Of a stretch of 64,000 nucleotides of DNA, positions 47,345-60,422 are shown piece by piece. The number at the start of each line of letters is the position of its first letter. Within the stretch, counting starts at the first letter, position 1. The notes under the pieces are model-generated. The model had not been told where the DNA came from. It saw only the letters and a list, made by a program, of their open reading frames with translations, and did not search any database. This DNA is from Epiperipatus broadwayi (Eukaryota > Onychophora > Udeonychophora > Euonychophora > Peripatidae), in the NCBI GenBank assembly GCA_028023455.1, contig JAQFVV010000030.1, forward strand, positions 1,692,501 to 1,756,500. Reading direction: 5' to 3'. Position numbers and translations under genes: made by a program.

Positions 47345-49820
47345 ACAAGTTCTCTTAGTGATGAAGTAGTAAAAGATTTTTATACGAATGTACCAAAGGC
47401 CTTGATCAGACTAAACAACATTTTAAAATTGTTATGGGAGACTAATGCTAGAATTGGTAAACAAATAAAAGATGAAAGCTTAGTAGGTAGATTTGGTTGT
47501 GGTAATGGAAATGAGAGAGGACATAAGTCTTTGGAGTTTGCAGAAAAAGAAACACTTTATATTATGAATTCTTTTTTGGAGAAAAATGTTAAAAGCAAAT
47601 GGATATGGAAGTATCCAAATGAAGGTACAGTAGAATTGAATATTTTGCCTAACAGAAAATATTTCAAGATTGTAATGTTCTTAATAAATTCAACATGAGA
47701 AGTGACATCGATTAGTAAGATGTAAGATACATGTTAATGTAAAACTAGAAGTACAAAAATTATTAAGAAAAACAATATCTACAGTTGATATTCCTATTCT
47801 TGAGAAACATTCTAATGAATTTAAATTAGAACTTACAAATCGGTTTCAAGTATTAGTAGATTACATGATTCAGATTTGAATAAAATTAATAGGAAAATAA
47901 CTGATATACTTTTAAAAACTGCAACAAACAAGATAGCTGATAGAAAAAAGCAGCAATTGACCAATAAAATTTTTATTGAGATTAGAGAATTTATTAAGAA
48001 AAGAATATGAAGATATATAAAAATGATACATTAAGATGGATTGAATATCTCGAATTTTGTAAAATGGTGCAAAAAAGAATTGATAATGATATAAGAAAAT
48101 ATAATTGTGAACTAGCAAGAAAAGCCGTAGAAGAAAATAAAAGTCTCAAGAATGTAAAACAACATGTTGGTATTGGTAGAAAACTTACATCTGCAATAAG
48201 TAAAAAAAAGATAGAACTACTACTAAAAAGAGAGATGACATGGTGAAATGGGTGACTTCTATCTAGAATTACATAATAATAAAAACCAAGTACTTCCTAT
48301 ATCTATTATATTTTCTGAATTGCCCAGGATTTTAAATGAAGAACAGACATGCAATTAAATTTTTGAAGAAGGGGAAAGCTCCAGGTAATGATGGAATTAT
48401 TATAATCAATATATTAAAAGAAGCAAGTGAAGAAATAGAAAATTTTTTGGCAAAGTTATATACCAGACGATTGGAAGAATGCAATATTAATATTTAAAAA
48501 AGATGATAAAGAATATATTAGAAATTACCAACCTATCAGCCTTGTATCAGTTTTATACCAAATTTTTATCAAGATAATTATAACTTGTGTACAGAGAAAT
48601 TTGGATTACAATTAACCAACACAAACAAGCTAGATTTTAAAAGTGGTTTTAGTACAGTAGATCATATCCAAGTATTGAGAAAAGTTTTAGAAAGGACCAA
48701 TGAATGTGAGTTGCCATTATGCTTTGAGTTTGTAAATTATGAAAAGGCATTTGATTCTATAAGCATTTCTTCAGTGATTAAGGCATTTGATCATCAAGGC
48801 ATTTCATTCCATAAGCATTTCTTCGGTGATTAAGGCATTGGATCATCAAGATATAGATCCAGGATATTGTTATATTCTGAAGAAAATCTATAAAAATGCA
48901 ACAGCAACATTTAGATTATATAATGATACTAGGAAAGTTAACATTGAGAAGGGTATAAGACAAGGTGACTCCATATCTCCAGAACTTTCTACAGCAGTGC
49001 TGCAAAAAGTATTTTATGAATTAAAATGGGAAGCTAAAGGAGTGAAAGTAATTGGAGATTATTTAAATCATTTAGATTTTACAAATGATGTAGTTGTTTT
49101 TGCAAATAATATTTTAGAGCTTCAGGAAATGTTACAAGAGTTATTAGATGAAAGCAAGAATATAGGACTAAAGGTAAATGTTAAAAAGACTAATGTTCAA
49201 TGGATTTTTTCAAAAGATGAAAATAAAGATTGATTATGACGAGTTAGAAGTTAACAACTACAAATATCTTGGTCAGATTATTACTATAGATTGAAACATA
49301 ATGAATGAAATTATAATAATTAAATTTAGTTGGAGTGCTCTTGGTAGAAATAACTTAATATTTAAAGGAAATATGCCTATGTGATTGAAAAGGAAGGTGT
49401 TTAATAAATATGTTTTACCAGTTTTTACTTATGGATCTGAGATTTGGACCCTTAGTAGAAAAGCAGTACAGACTCAAAAAAGTATGGAGAGATGCATGTG
49501 AGGAGTAACAAAAAGAGGTTGAAAATGCAATATATGGGTAAGAGAACAAATATGTGCTACTGACGTCATTGAAAGAATTAAAAGACTGAGTTAGGCATAT
49601 TGCTAGAAGTGGTGATAATAGATGGACAATTGAAATCTTAAACTGGATTCCAAAAGATTTGAAAGACCCAAAAAGAGACTACCTTTAAGATGGATGAAGT
49701 AAAGTATGCAGGGTGATGTGAAGAAGAGAGGTTAGAGACTGGAGAAGATGGATTGAACTTTGTAAGGCCTTCATCCTATAGTGGATTGATAATGGCTGAC
49801 AATGATGATGATTATTGATA
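47345..49820 (+). pseudogene. RTE-type LINE, third copy, 5'-truncated
   Basis: Starts within the endonuclease (TSSLSDEVVKDFY, 47348; HFKIVMGD then a two-base deletion in the GDFN motif; ARIGKQIKDESLVGRFGCGN, 47453). A linker (48007: KIYKNDTLRWIEYLEF...RKYNCELARKAVEENK, single copy) leads to the reverse transcriptase with FVNYEKAFDSISI (48730), GIRQGDSISPELSTAVLQ (48952) and HLDFTNDVVVFAN (49068; FTND in place of YADD). A 48-bp stretch encoding FDSISISSVIKAFDHQ is locally duplicated (48745-48845). The tail has LNWIP and W-rich residues to about 49790, then tgatgatgat. Confidence 0.85.
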
Positions 49821-51059
49821 ATTTACATATAGATGTAAAGTCATTAAAATATAACTTCATTTAAAAGATAAAAGAATTCATTAACTTAAATCAGCTAAAA
49901 CTATCAATTAATTATAGGTCATAGCACACAATTGGAAAATTCCCAAAGAAAATTTTTTATTAAAAGTTAATTTTAAGAAACGTACATGCAAACTGATTTT
50001 TATGCAAAAGCTTTGATAAAGAAAGAACTTTTATTTATATAATGCAGTGGAGTATGCTAGAATAGATTAATTGGTTCTACCATACTATTTGTTATATTAT
50101 TAATTCATTGAAATAGAGGTATTTAGGAGTAATCTATTCCAAATCTGTAGCCACGTCTAATGTTAGCATTCAATACACTTATTTAAGCAGGAAAAATAAA
50201 AATATATAAATGTAAAAATACAAATAAAATTAACTGCTGTAGTTATCATATAATTATACTTTAAAGAAAACTTAATTTATTTAACTTGCATATCCTAATA
50301 AAAATTCAAAGAATGATTTTGAAATTTGCTTTCTTGCAGTTTATTATTCAGCAGCAGTCCTATCTGTGCTAGAAGTCTTAATTTATTTTGATCCTAATCT
50401 AGCTCTTTTTTTGAATCTGGTGAGCCTTATTTTGTTGTAATAAAGTACTTTATAGGAACTGCACTTATACTAAAAGTCATTAAAATTTCTTCAAATCAAA
50501 AAATCTTTTCTCAAATCATTGTCCCATTGATGCTATTACCTTTAATTTATTTTTGATTAATCTATATCAACAAGAAGTTTCCATAATGTTACAACTTAAA
50601 GTATTAAAATTGAAATCTTTTTTCATTTATATATTTACTTTTTTAAATTCATTTTTAAAAAATGATATATTTCATCGATTTAATCATACCATATTTAGAA
50701 TTTAAATCACTGATTATTTTACAGCCTCTTTGAGAAAGTCTTTTTTTTTTCATGTCAGTACTAATCAATTTTTTAATACTAAAATTCTGGCTTATTAAAA
50801 TTAATATTTGTAAATGAATTTTAAAAATAAAAACTTGTAAAAATTAATACATTGTAGAAGAAAAAGTGCAATTAAGCTGACAAAATGTTATAATGATGAT
50901 GTCTGAAAGTTTACTTAGGGCTAAAATGTTATGAATGATTTTTATTTCAGTCAGTAGTACTTGTTATTACTTTTTTTTCAATGGCATTTGTTGATTCTGA
51001 GTATTTATTTAATTTTCTATACTTCTAATAAACTTTTGTTTTGATTTTTTTTTTTTTAA
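49821..51059. other. intergenic, nothing recognised
   Basis: A+T-rich with T runs; no supported gene. Confidence 0.45.
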
Positions 51060-51680
51060 TATATTAATCAATTTTCAAAATTCATATTTATGGCACATAA
51101 CTAAAAATATTATAGTTTATGCATCTAGGAGAATACTAAAGAAAAAAAAAACTTTTATTGCTAGAAAGAGAAAAAAGTGATTTAAATAAATTAGTAAGTT
51201 TCAGAGCTGTCATTTTTGAATTTTTTTTAATCAGAATTTTGTTTTGAATTTTTTAAATATAAAACTTTAATCAGCTTTCAAATTCTGCACATATAGTTAT
51301 TACTAAAACTATTACAGTATAGCCACCAGAGAATTCTTTTGAAGAAAAATATGTACAATATTTTATTACTAGAATAAAAAAAAATTAAGCGAATTACCAC
51401 CATTTTACAAGGACTTGTTGAATTTTTGACATCAATATTAATCAGCTTTCAATGCTTTTATGACTAAAATTATTACAATATATGGACTTAGGAAATATTT
51501 TTAAACAAGAATATATACACATTTTTGCTGCTAATTTTCGTTTTTTTTTTTTTGATGTCAACATTAATTGATTTTCAAATTTTACTTTTATGGCACATGG
51601 CAGAAATTATTACAATATATACATTTAAGAGAATATTTTTAAACAAAATTATGCACAGCACAATGGTTTTTACTGTTGGA
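51060..51680. repeat. degenerate tandem repeat, about 125-200 bp units
   Basis: Four imperfect units start with ttaat(c/t)(a/g)(a/g)tttcaaa near 51063, 51267, 51438 and 51563. Each is followed by a block like tttatggcacat...attattacaatatat and then gaatatttttaaacaa. Unequal spacing and many differences show an old duplication. No coding potential. Confidence 0.6.
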
Positions 51681-51881
51681 GATAGAAAGCTAAATTGATA
51701 TGCTATATTTTATGCAATAAAAAGCTGCCATTGTATTATATGCTTTTGTACTTTATATGTAAATTATAATTTAATGAAAATGTATTCACTCTACTAATTA
51801 TTCACTCTAGAAGCCTCCATTGTAACATACTTCATTATATATTTATATATTTTTTAAAATAATTTTTTGTTGTAAATTTTG

Positions 51882-52112
51882 TATATTTAATATTAAAACA
51901 GGCAAAACTCTCCATACAGTATTGACACTCAGTGCAAGCCAGAGTAATCAATGGATGCCAGAAGGCTTGTGCATAAAATCCCTATCTAGTACCTACTCAT
52001 CCAATATCCCCAGACTAGTTTCTGGCATTACTGTATGGAGAGTTTTGCCTGTTTTAATAACAATTAGGAGCAAGCATAAGAATGGTAATCATGCGATGTT
52101 ATATTTAATATT
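51882..52112. mobile_element. family b palindromic insertion, deleted centre
   Basis: Direct repeats tatatttaatatt at 51882-51894 and 52100-52112. A minus arm (51895-52026) ends inside the ribozyme at cagactagtttctggc and is joined to the last 31 bp of a plus arm (gtatggagagttttgcctgttttaa). A roughly 45-bp tail (52055-52099, with gtaatcatgcgatg) lies only on the right here, showing that the extension can be on either side. Confidence 0.85.
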
Positions 52113-54681
52113 CCAACATTCTCAATTAAACACCATTTTAAAATGTATTAAATCAAGATATTTTCCCTTTGCATATTAAAAATTAAAATTCTTATATATT
52201 AATTCATATTTGTTTAAAAATTATTTGAACTAGTGATGGGAAACCGTAAATACTGCAAAACACATTTTTTATATGTCATGATATTTGAACAAATATCTCT
52301 CTATATATTTTTATTTATATTGCTATATCACATCATTATTGTTTTTAATTCCAATCTTTCTGATTTATTTTACTTCTAAAAATCAAATTGTAATTCCTCA
52401 TTCTTAATATTTTTTTTCTTTATATGTTATTAATGGCACTATTATTAAAAGTATCTCTATCTCTTGATTTTCTAAGCTAATGTATCTCATGTTTTGACTA
52501 CAGAGTTCTGCCGCTGGTCTCTAATATTTGTAAATTTATTGATCAATTATCTTACAATTGGCATTCTAATATAAATATTTATTTTCTGGGACATAGTTTA
52601 ATTAGAAATCCTATGTATATACAGACATGCATTTACTTCACTCAATTCTTTTATATGTATACTTTTTACAAATAATAGTATGGATTGTTTTGAATTATAA
52701 AATTAGAGTTATACTTTACCTGTGTATCAGTGATTAATCATTAAATTGTCCTTATCTGTAATTTTTATTAGGGTTCTGCTCTATTACTTTTACATATTTA
52801 TCATTTCTTTGGTCCTTGGGAAATAATGAATTGTGAATTTTCTATGCATTTATTTCATTATTTGAATATAAAATATCCATCTCAATGATATTAGATTAGG
52901 ATCTCTCCAATCCTAAGATTTCTGGATTGCTATTTTTTGCAGTTTTGATATGCCAAAATACAGTCTCTATCCATTAGCATTTATATAGTTATTTTTATAT
53001 TTCTTTTAAAAGACATCATATATCAATAATGCTTTTTTTTTGTTGAGTCATTCATTGATAACCTCATTTTATTAATAGCATTATTTTTGCCCATTTACCA
53101 CAATTTTAAGAATTATTTATATATTGTACCATCTACATATATATAGTCCAACTGTATTGGCATTTTGTAATATTTAAAAAGTTAAAAAAAAGTAAAAATT
53201 AAAGATTGTTCAAAAGATGCAATTTGTTTTTCTTTTTTTTGGTTAGTATAATTTATTCTTGGAAATGTACAATGAAAGTTATCTGTGTTGCTATTATCTA
53301 TTTAATTTAATTAAAATTAAAATTGGAAAGAATGTAAGTGCATAGAGATTGTTTATCCAGATTAATAAAAGAAAGACTACACTAATTAAAGATGGCAGAA
53401 ATATTCTATAAAAAAGAGACTTTGTAACTAAAAAATAATAATAATTGTACAAGATTATAAAACTTGCCTTATAATAAAACAAAAGATAAGGGTATATGCG
53501 CAGAAATCCGAAAATTGGTCGAGATCATAAAATGAAGAAAATAGCTTCAAGCAGGGACTTGTCTGTTTTTCTCTTGGCTGGTCCTGGATTATGATGTATC
53601 TAGGATCACTCTGTGCCAAACTAATTCATCATGCAGAGGGGAAATTGGAGCCTTTGCGGATACCTTTCATCATGAAGAGATCACCTAAAAAAGCCTTTGA
53701 GCCCAGATCTTAAAGGGTACCAGGAACATAAAAGATGTCAACAGTGATTAAAATCAATGGTCATGAGTTCTTCAAACCAAGAAATACATGTATATTACAA
53801 TTTACATAAATTTGCAAAACTTGACCGGTAAGTTAATACTACTCGTATTCTAAATTATGTCAAATTAAATGTTTGCAAACTAAATTTAACTATAAACTTT
53901 AACTGTGAATTTCAAATATCCCTAAAGAGACATTTTATTCATGGATTGCTTCCTTCTTTCAAGAAATTTAAAAGAATGGAACTTTTTATTATTTAACATT
54001 ATTATCTGGATGAGCGTTTATATGTGCTTACAATTTATTACTAATTTACAATTTATTTAAATATTTTAATTTGTAATAAAATATTTATCTTTAATATCAA
54101 CTTTTCTTTGTACATTATTAATTTTAGGTTATTTAGATTTTATTAAACAAAAGATTATTTTAAGAAATGTATAATTAGTTATGTCTACATGTTCATTTTA
54201 ATCTATGAGAAAACATAATCCCAATCTTACTTTTAGTTATTAGTTACGAATTGACAATGCGATGCGATGGATCAGTGAGTCTACGGCCTCTGGCACCCTT
54301 TTAAATAAATATAAAACTGATTCTGCTAGCATTGAACATAATAGTAAAATATTAGGTCAGTTAATCAGAGAAGATAACTATGTTCTTGAAATACCCGAAA
54401 TCCTACATGGTCTGAAGATACTCTTTCATAGTTTGATTAACTAGCACTCTATAGAGTGTAATAGAAGGCCTAAATCACCGTGAATGTTACAATATGTATT
54501 ATTAATTATCTTAACGTTGAGAGATAACTGCTGTATTAATTAGTTCTCACAACTATTGTCATATTAGAATGCCATCTCATGCACTCTGAAATGTATATCC
54601 GTTTTTTTTTTTAACCAGGAATCTTCTCATTATTTTACTACTGATTAACTTTCACCAATAATAGCATGACTAAATATAAAC
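52113..54681. other. intergenic, one unrecognised less A+T-rich segment
   Basis: Mostly A+T-rich. Between about 53510 and 53760 composition is more balanced and broken frames resemble an old coding relic. Near 53830-54000 broken frames give residues like FIHGLLPSFKKFKRMELF, weakly like a LINE C-terminus. I cannot assign it. The short frame at 54262-54444 is not recognised. Confidence 0.35.
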
Positions 54682-54750
54682 AAGTTTCTGATATAGCCAA
54701 TAAACATCACATGACCATATAGTGAGTTTTGCCTGTTTTAAGTTTCTGAT
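54682..54750. mobile_element. 47-bp minimal family b insertion
   Basis: Direct repeats aagtttctgat at 54682-54692 and 54740-54750 enclose 47 bp. About 28 bp match the tail of family b (aacatcacatgaccatata), joined directly to its terminal gtgagttttgcctgtttt. It is what remains if both arms are missing: tail plus end with its own target duplication. Confidence 0.8.
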
Positions 54751-55829
54751 GTAAATAATATTTCAGTTAATGATGTACCAGCATCCAAATAGTAAGTTGG
54801 GCCCAGAAATTCCATTCATGAACTAAATTGAGATTGTTAAAATTTTACTTTATTGACCTGGGAATGATCCAGGAATTAACTCTTGAGTCCACTATTCTAT
54901 TCCCACATTAAACCTCACTGAATAATGCATATATAAATATTTAGTGATTAAATGATTTTTAAAATCTACTTTTAACAAAACTATTTTTCATTTTTAGTAA
55001 TGTGTCATAAATCTAATACTAAAACTTTTATATCATAATTTGCTTTCTTATCCTACAGTTTGAATTCTTTATTTCTGTAATTGAATTTTGAACTGATAAT
55101 CTTTTTTTGCTGAACTTAATTTTTTTTAATCTTTTAAGCAGATCATTTGATCAAACAATGTTCCCCCTAAAAAACAATGTTATGCAAACCTATTTGGTAA
55201 AGAAAATATTTATTTATTCTATTTTTATAAACAAATAAAAAAAGAAATATTTTAAAGCATTTTCATAAAAAAATAAAAGCTTTGAATATATATATTTTTT
55301 ATTGATAGTTTAATGAATGCCTATCTTTATAAACTTTAAAAACAATAATTAGAACTATAACCATTTAATGAATTATTAATAAATATTGACTATAATTAAA
55401 GTTAAAACAATATTTATTTATGTATTTTTTTGTCAAATTGCTTTTTTAAAAAAATGAAGTGAATTAAAGATGTCTAACAGGAAAAAAAAAAACACATTCA
55501 TTTTATTTTTAAATGTTTCCATCTCTTTATAAAAGATTTTACTAAGACTTAATTTTTTTTTAAAAATAAATATATAAATTAGAAATCAAAGAAAATGTTA
55601 ATAAAAGACAAATGCTGCTAGAATATTATGTCCTATAAAATGTAATTTTAATAATTTCTCATTGGCAACAGGATTTTAAAAGTAAAAGCTAAGTGATGAG
55701 ACATTATTTTTAAATTCAAGGATAACAATTTGAATAAACTGATAATGAAGAATAACTAGTTTTAATTTGTAAGGAATATTTTGAAAACTTGTTTTGATGG
55801 TAGATTGCGCATATGTTAGCTTGTATAGA
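54751..55829. other. intergenic, nothing recognised
   Basis: A+T-rich with A and T homopolymers; no supported feature. Confidence 0.45.
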
Positions 55830-56030
55830 AATTGTGGACTTAATCAGTGAAGTAGTTAATAGCTTCATGCTCTCAAATCAAAAGGCTTTAGATTCGCCTA
55901 TATAATTAAAAAGTAGGTCAAAGATAAGACTGGCTGCTCTTGTCTTTTAAAGTCGTTAATCTTGTGTTAAGATTTGTAGAAGTCCCTACTGTCGCATCTA
56001 GGCACATAGTCTTAAGGTTATAGCCTTAAT
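55830..56030 (+). repeat. tRNA-derived SINE-like element
   Basis: The head resembles a leucine/serine-type tRNA: taatcagtgaagtagttaat (A box), gctctcaaatcaaaaggctt (anticodon and variable region) and agattcgcc (weak B box), with spacing as in tRNA-derived SINEs. The body to about 56030 is not A+T-rich. No second copy or target duplication was found. Confidence 0.45.
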
Positions 56031-57852
56031 ATATATTACTTAAAATATTCGTTTAATAAATAATATACTATCACAAAAAACCTGAGTGGCAGTTATATAA
56101 ATATTGTACTGGAAAACTGAAATATGACTCATAAATATACACAGATAAATAAATCCATTCATATATATTCAATTATTTCATGTAATTTATTGACCCATCT
56201 TACTTGTTTGAATAATATATGCACACAGAACTATTAAGGGCTGTTTACAACTGCAGGAATATGAGAGGAACTTTTGGAGGACTGTACTGGAAAGAGGCAA
56301 TAGGTATTATATATATTTTTTGGGGTTTATATTCACTATTATTTGTTTCTATAAGCTCTATTTAGTTAATGTATTATAATACCAGTTAACACGTGCATGA
56401 GTGAAGTGTTAAAAATCATTTATTTCGTTTAAGGTTAAGTTAGCACAGTAATTTAAAATATGCCTTCTGTAGAATACTCAGGTATTGCTTTACCCTAATG
56501 ATACAAATGGAAGGATATAGTGTATAAAGTGTTTATTAAAAGATGGGTTATTAATTTACATTTTAATTATAATAAAATTGATATGTTTTTTTTAACTATC
56601 TTTGAATGCATGTTGTTGACGGAATGAGATAGCCTAGTCCTGGTGAGGAGAGAAAATTATTATACAAATGATGCATATTTCTTATTTCTAGTTATTAAGG
56701 ATATAAATTGATTTTAAATGTAAATGTATTTAAGCTTATAAAATTATTGGCTGATACATCAGTGCAATATGTTGCATGTAGAAATTAGATTTAAATTCTC
56801 CTATATGTGTGGATTGGTGAGTGACCCTTGCCTGCTCGAGATTGGTTAAGTTATCACCACCTGGCTAGTTGAACTGGAGCATAGCCCATTCATTAAGTAG
56901 TTATTAAAATTTGGAAGTATTAAAAGGTTGTGGATGAATTTTCCACCTTACATTCATGTAACACAGTAAGATGATATTTGTGTTATTAGCAATAGTGCTT
57001 TGTGCAAGCCCATCCATGTTTGTATGCCTAGCGACCAGTCCTAGCATATCTCAGTCCTTATGAAAAGGCATTGTTGGATCATTGCCAACACTTATATTGA
57101 TTTTGAATTCTTTTCCTTATGGGTGTATTTGCTTGAAGAATAGTAATAGTAAATGTTAATAGTGATTGTGGGATCATAGAATCAATTGGTTGTTTCCTTA
57201 TTGAGTGTGAGATTGAAAGTGCGCTCTGTTGTACTGAGGTATCATGCCTGGCATAGCTTTACATGAGCCAATAATAATTATAGAGTCAAATTTAGAATTT
57301 GGAAAATAAAATCTGTTTATTTTCTAATAAGCAGTGTGCATCGAATTCCCAGATTACAGCCAGAGTAGATCTTCCTGGACTGGTAAGCTAAATAAAATGT
57401 TACTCTTGTGGGGACATTGGGATATTATCTGTATGTGTCTATGTGAAAGTATGACCCATATGAGAGCCAATTCTTTAACATTTGAACAGTTCTTTAATCA
57501 ATGCAAGGGTAAGCAAACACTTTAAAGTATTGAGAAGTGTAAAATTAGGTGATCAAGGCATATTAATTTGCTCTAAATGATACATAATTTATAAGTTTAT
57601 TTCTTAGCGAAAAATGTTTTTGATGACCAGTGTCATTAACTGTATGCTAGGGAATGAAATTTAGAGTAAAAATGAAAAGGAAAAATTTTTTTTATATTAT
57701 TATTAGAGAATAAGTTAATAATTGTTGTTATCTTATTAAAGGTATTAAAGATATTACGTAGCTTACTTAAAGTCAGAATAGTATAATCATCTGTTTGAGA
57801 ATAGAAGTAATTCCGTAGCAGCTGTGAATTGCACCTTATTAACAATCTAATA
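56031..57852 (+). other. unrecognised region, possible LTR-element interior
   Basis: Base composition between 56800 and 57530 is closer to coding DNA. One frame gives IKCYSCGDIGILSVC (about 57390-57440), reminiscent of a retroviral-type zinc knuckle but lacking His. It is followed by a possible polypurine tract and LTR. There is no long frame. It could be a dead LTR retrotransposon or the transcribed, non-coding part of a gene. Confidence 0.25.
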
Positions 57853-57879
57853 ATGTTTTATATTTTATGTTTTATTTGT

Positions 57880-57992
57880 GTTCGAGAAAAGGGGGAAAGC
57901 TATGGAGAGGCGTAAATAATGTAAATATGTTAAAGTTATGATTATTAATAAAATTTTACAATTTTAAATCAAAGCCTTGTCTGTGTCTCAAT
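57880..57992 (+). repeat. possible polypurine tract and LTR end
   Basis: gagaaaagggggaaagc (57883-57899) looks like a polypurine tract. It is followed by about 90 bp containing aataaaattttac and ttgtctgtgtctcaatg, the arrangement of an LTR polyadenylation region. A matching upstream LTR was not found in the window. Confidence 0.3.
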
Positions 57993-60422
57993 GTTTTGTG
58001 GATCCTATAAATTCCGGAAATCCAATCATACATTAATACACTAATATTCAAATTTAGTCATAATTTAATTATTTACAACTATGCTATGGTAAAGTATTTA
58101 AAAGCTTATTTTATTTTACTTAAGATTCTTATAAAACTTTCATTACTAAAATTGAAAGAGAGAAAATTGCAAACTCAAGTAATAAGTATGTTGAGTATAA
58201 GCTAATAAATTTAGCAACTCTAAAATTAAAGTTTATTATAGGCCATAAGGTTATCGTGATATTGAATGCAGTGGGTGGATATAAAATCTTTTCTCCATCC
58301 ATGGTATTCGAATACCTTCCCAGGTGAACTGTGTTAGTCAAATCTAAATTATCAAAGTGTTCAAGGTGTTTTATCAACCAATATTTATAATTGAAATTTT
58401 ATTTAAATATTCGGAAATAGAGAAAGTAGGCATTGGCTATGCTAAACTAAGCTAAGGTCGATTATAACCATAATCACTGGGAGTGTATTCATTAATCACT
58501 AATAATTCATATCAGTATTTAAGTTTTCATACCTCGCTATTCTGAAGCCCTGAGATGAGATCATTATATAGTAGTGAAGAGTTGACGAATGGGAATTAAT
58601 CAGAAAATAAAGAAAAATCTATAATTATTGTACTAATATTTGCAAAACTAAAGTATGACCGATAGCATAGTAGAGGGATGGACTGTGATGATGATGTTGG
58701 GCAAGGAAATAATTTAAATTTACAAAAATTTTAATTGTGACTTTGATGAGGGATGGGTGGGGAGAGTGCTGAGAGATTTAGTGTACAGGGTAGAATTGAG
58801 TTGAGATTCTCCTCTCCCAATAGATGTAATAAATTACGAAGTTATTATTAATATCGCTCTCAGTGTTTCGTTAAAAAAATTTTTTTTTTATTTGTTTACT
58901 CCATTCATAAAGTATTAGCGTAGGTAATTAGGTCAATTATTAACTGATACTAAAGTAGTATATAGAGTCCCCATTAGAGTTGCAATTTGGCACCCTGGCA
59001 TTTCATAATGTGTTGTCCCATCACCATCAATTCCGAGACCATCCACTCCTTACATTGCATGTGGGTGGAGGGAAGGTTGAGAAATAACCACAGTGGAGGG
59101 GGAGATTACAATATTTATATCTATAAAGATCATATAGTGTCTGATAATTCAATAAGTTTACTTTTAATCGTAGGTATATCTATACATAGTAATCTAAGTC
59201 TGCATTTGGATTGTCTTTAATTCCAGCTGAGACAAAATGATTGGTGTTGACAACTTTCTTACTTGTTAGCATATCTTTTTAGTCTTTGTAATCTTTTAAT
59301 TCATAGATAAGTTTGATAACTGTGGTAATGAGAAAACATTTTTTTATAAAAAGGTAAAAGCTGCATTTTAAAACATCACCATTTCTGAACTTATAATAAG
59401 CATCAGTTCATGATTGGAAAAACTAATGACTGAGCCGTTATAGATTGTGCACTTCTGGTGGTTTTAGCACAAGACTTTGATAGCTTCCATTCTTCAGAAA
59501 TTTATTATTATAACTTTTGTTTACTACTGATAAAGTACTCTCAACATTCATACTTTTTTTTTGCTATAACTCCGAACCTTACCATGTATGAACAGAATTT
59601 ATTTTTTTTAGTTGGGTGATGCTTTTATATGCACTTTAATTTTCAATGAATGTCTTATCTTTTTTTTTGCATATACTGTATTGCTATACCAGCACATACT
59701 TATATTTTTCCATTACTCTCAGTGCCAATTTTTTTTTCTTGGTTTGTACATTCTTGTTTTATTTTAATTCTATTACTCCTAATCAGCTGTTTTGCTTACG
59801 AGTACCTGATTACCACTGAATGTCAAATGGATTTATAGGAAAGAAAAAAAATAACTTTTTATATGGACACACATTTGTTTCTGACTTTTGGAAACTTTGG
59901 TATATTTTATACAATTTTGATTTATATTTATTGATTATGTATTCGCATTCTTCTTTTCTTTATAAGAAAGTATGAGTTGTATTCTTTGAACTTCCCCCTA
60001 AGCTAATATTTTAAAAGTCATATCCACAGATCCATTTAACATTTATTTCCTACAGTTTTTATAGAACTATGTATATAAATTTTTAAATACAAGTAGTTTT
60101 AAAAATCTTTTTTCATCCTTCTATTTAACTAATGAAATAGTTTTTTGTTTATATACTATGGTCAAAACAAAATATAATTTTTTTCTTGTTTCCCCTTCTT
60201 TTTACTTTTTTTTAAACATCAAAAGGACTTTTTATTTGGGACTAATGTAACTTCTGATTTAGACCATGCTACCTTAGCAAAATTCATATAATTACAATAT
60301 ATAAGTTTTTACATTTAATTTTTTTAAATTGCGCACTTAATTTTAAGGTTTGCTATTACTTTTGGTATAACTTTTTTATTTGGATATGAGCATTTTAAAA
60401 GTTTTTATGAAATTACTTTTTA
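57993..60422. other. intergenic, nothing recognised
   Basis: Mixed composition (more G+C at 58240-58340 and 58670-59110). No gene, exon or repeat partner could be supported. Confidence 0.4.
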
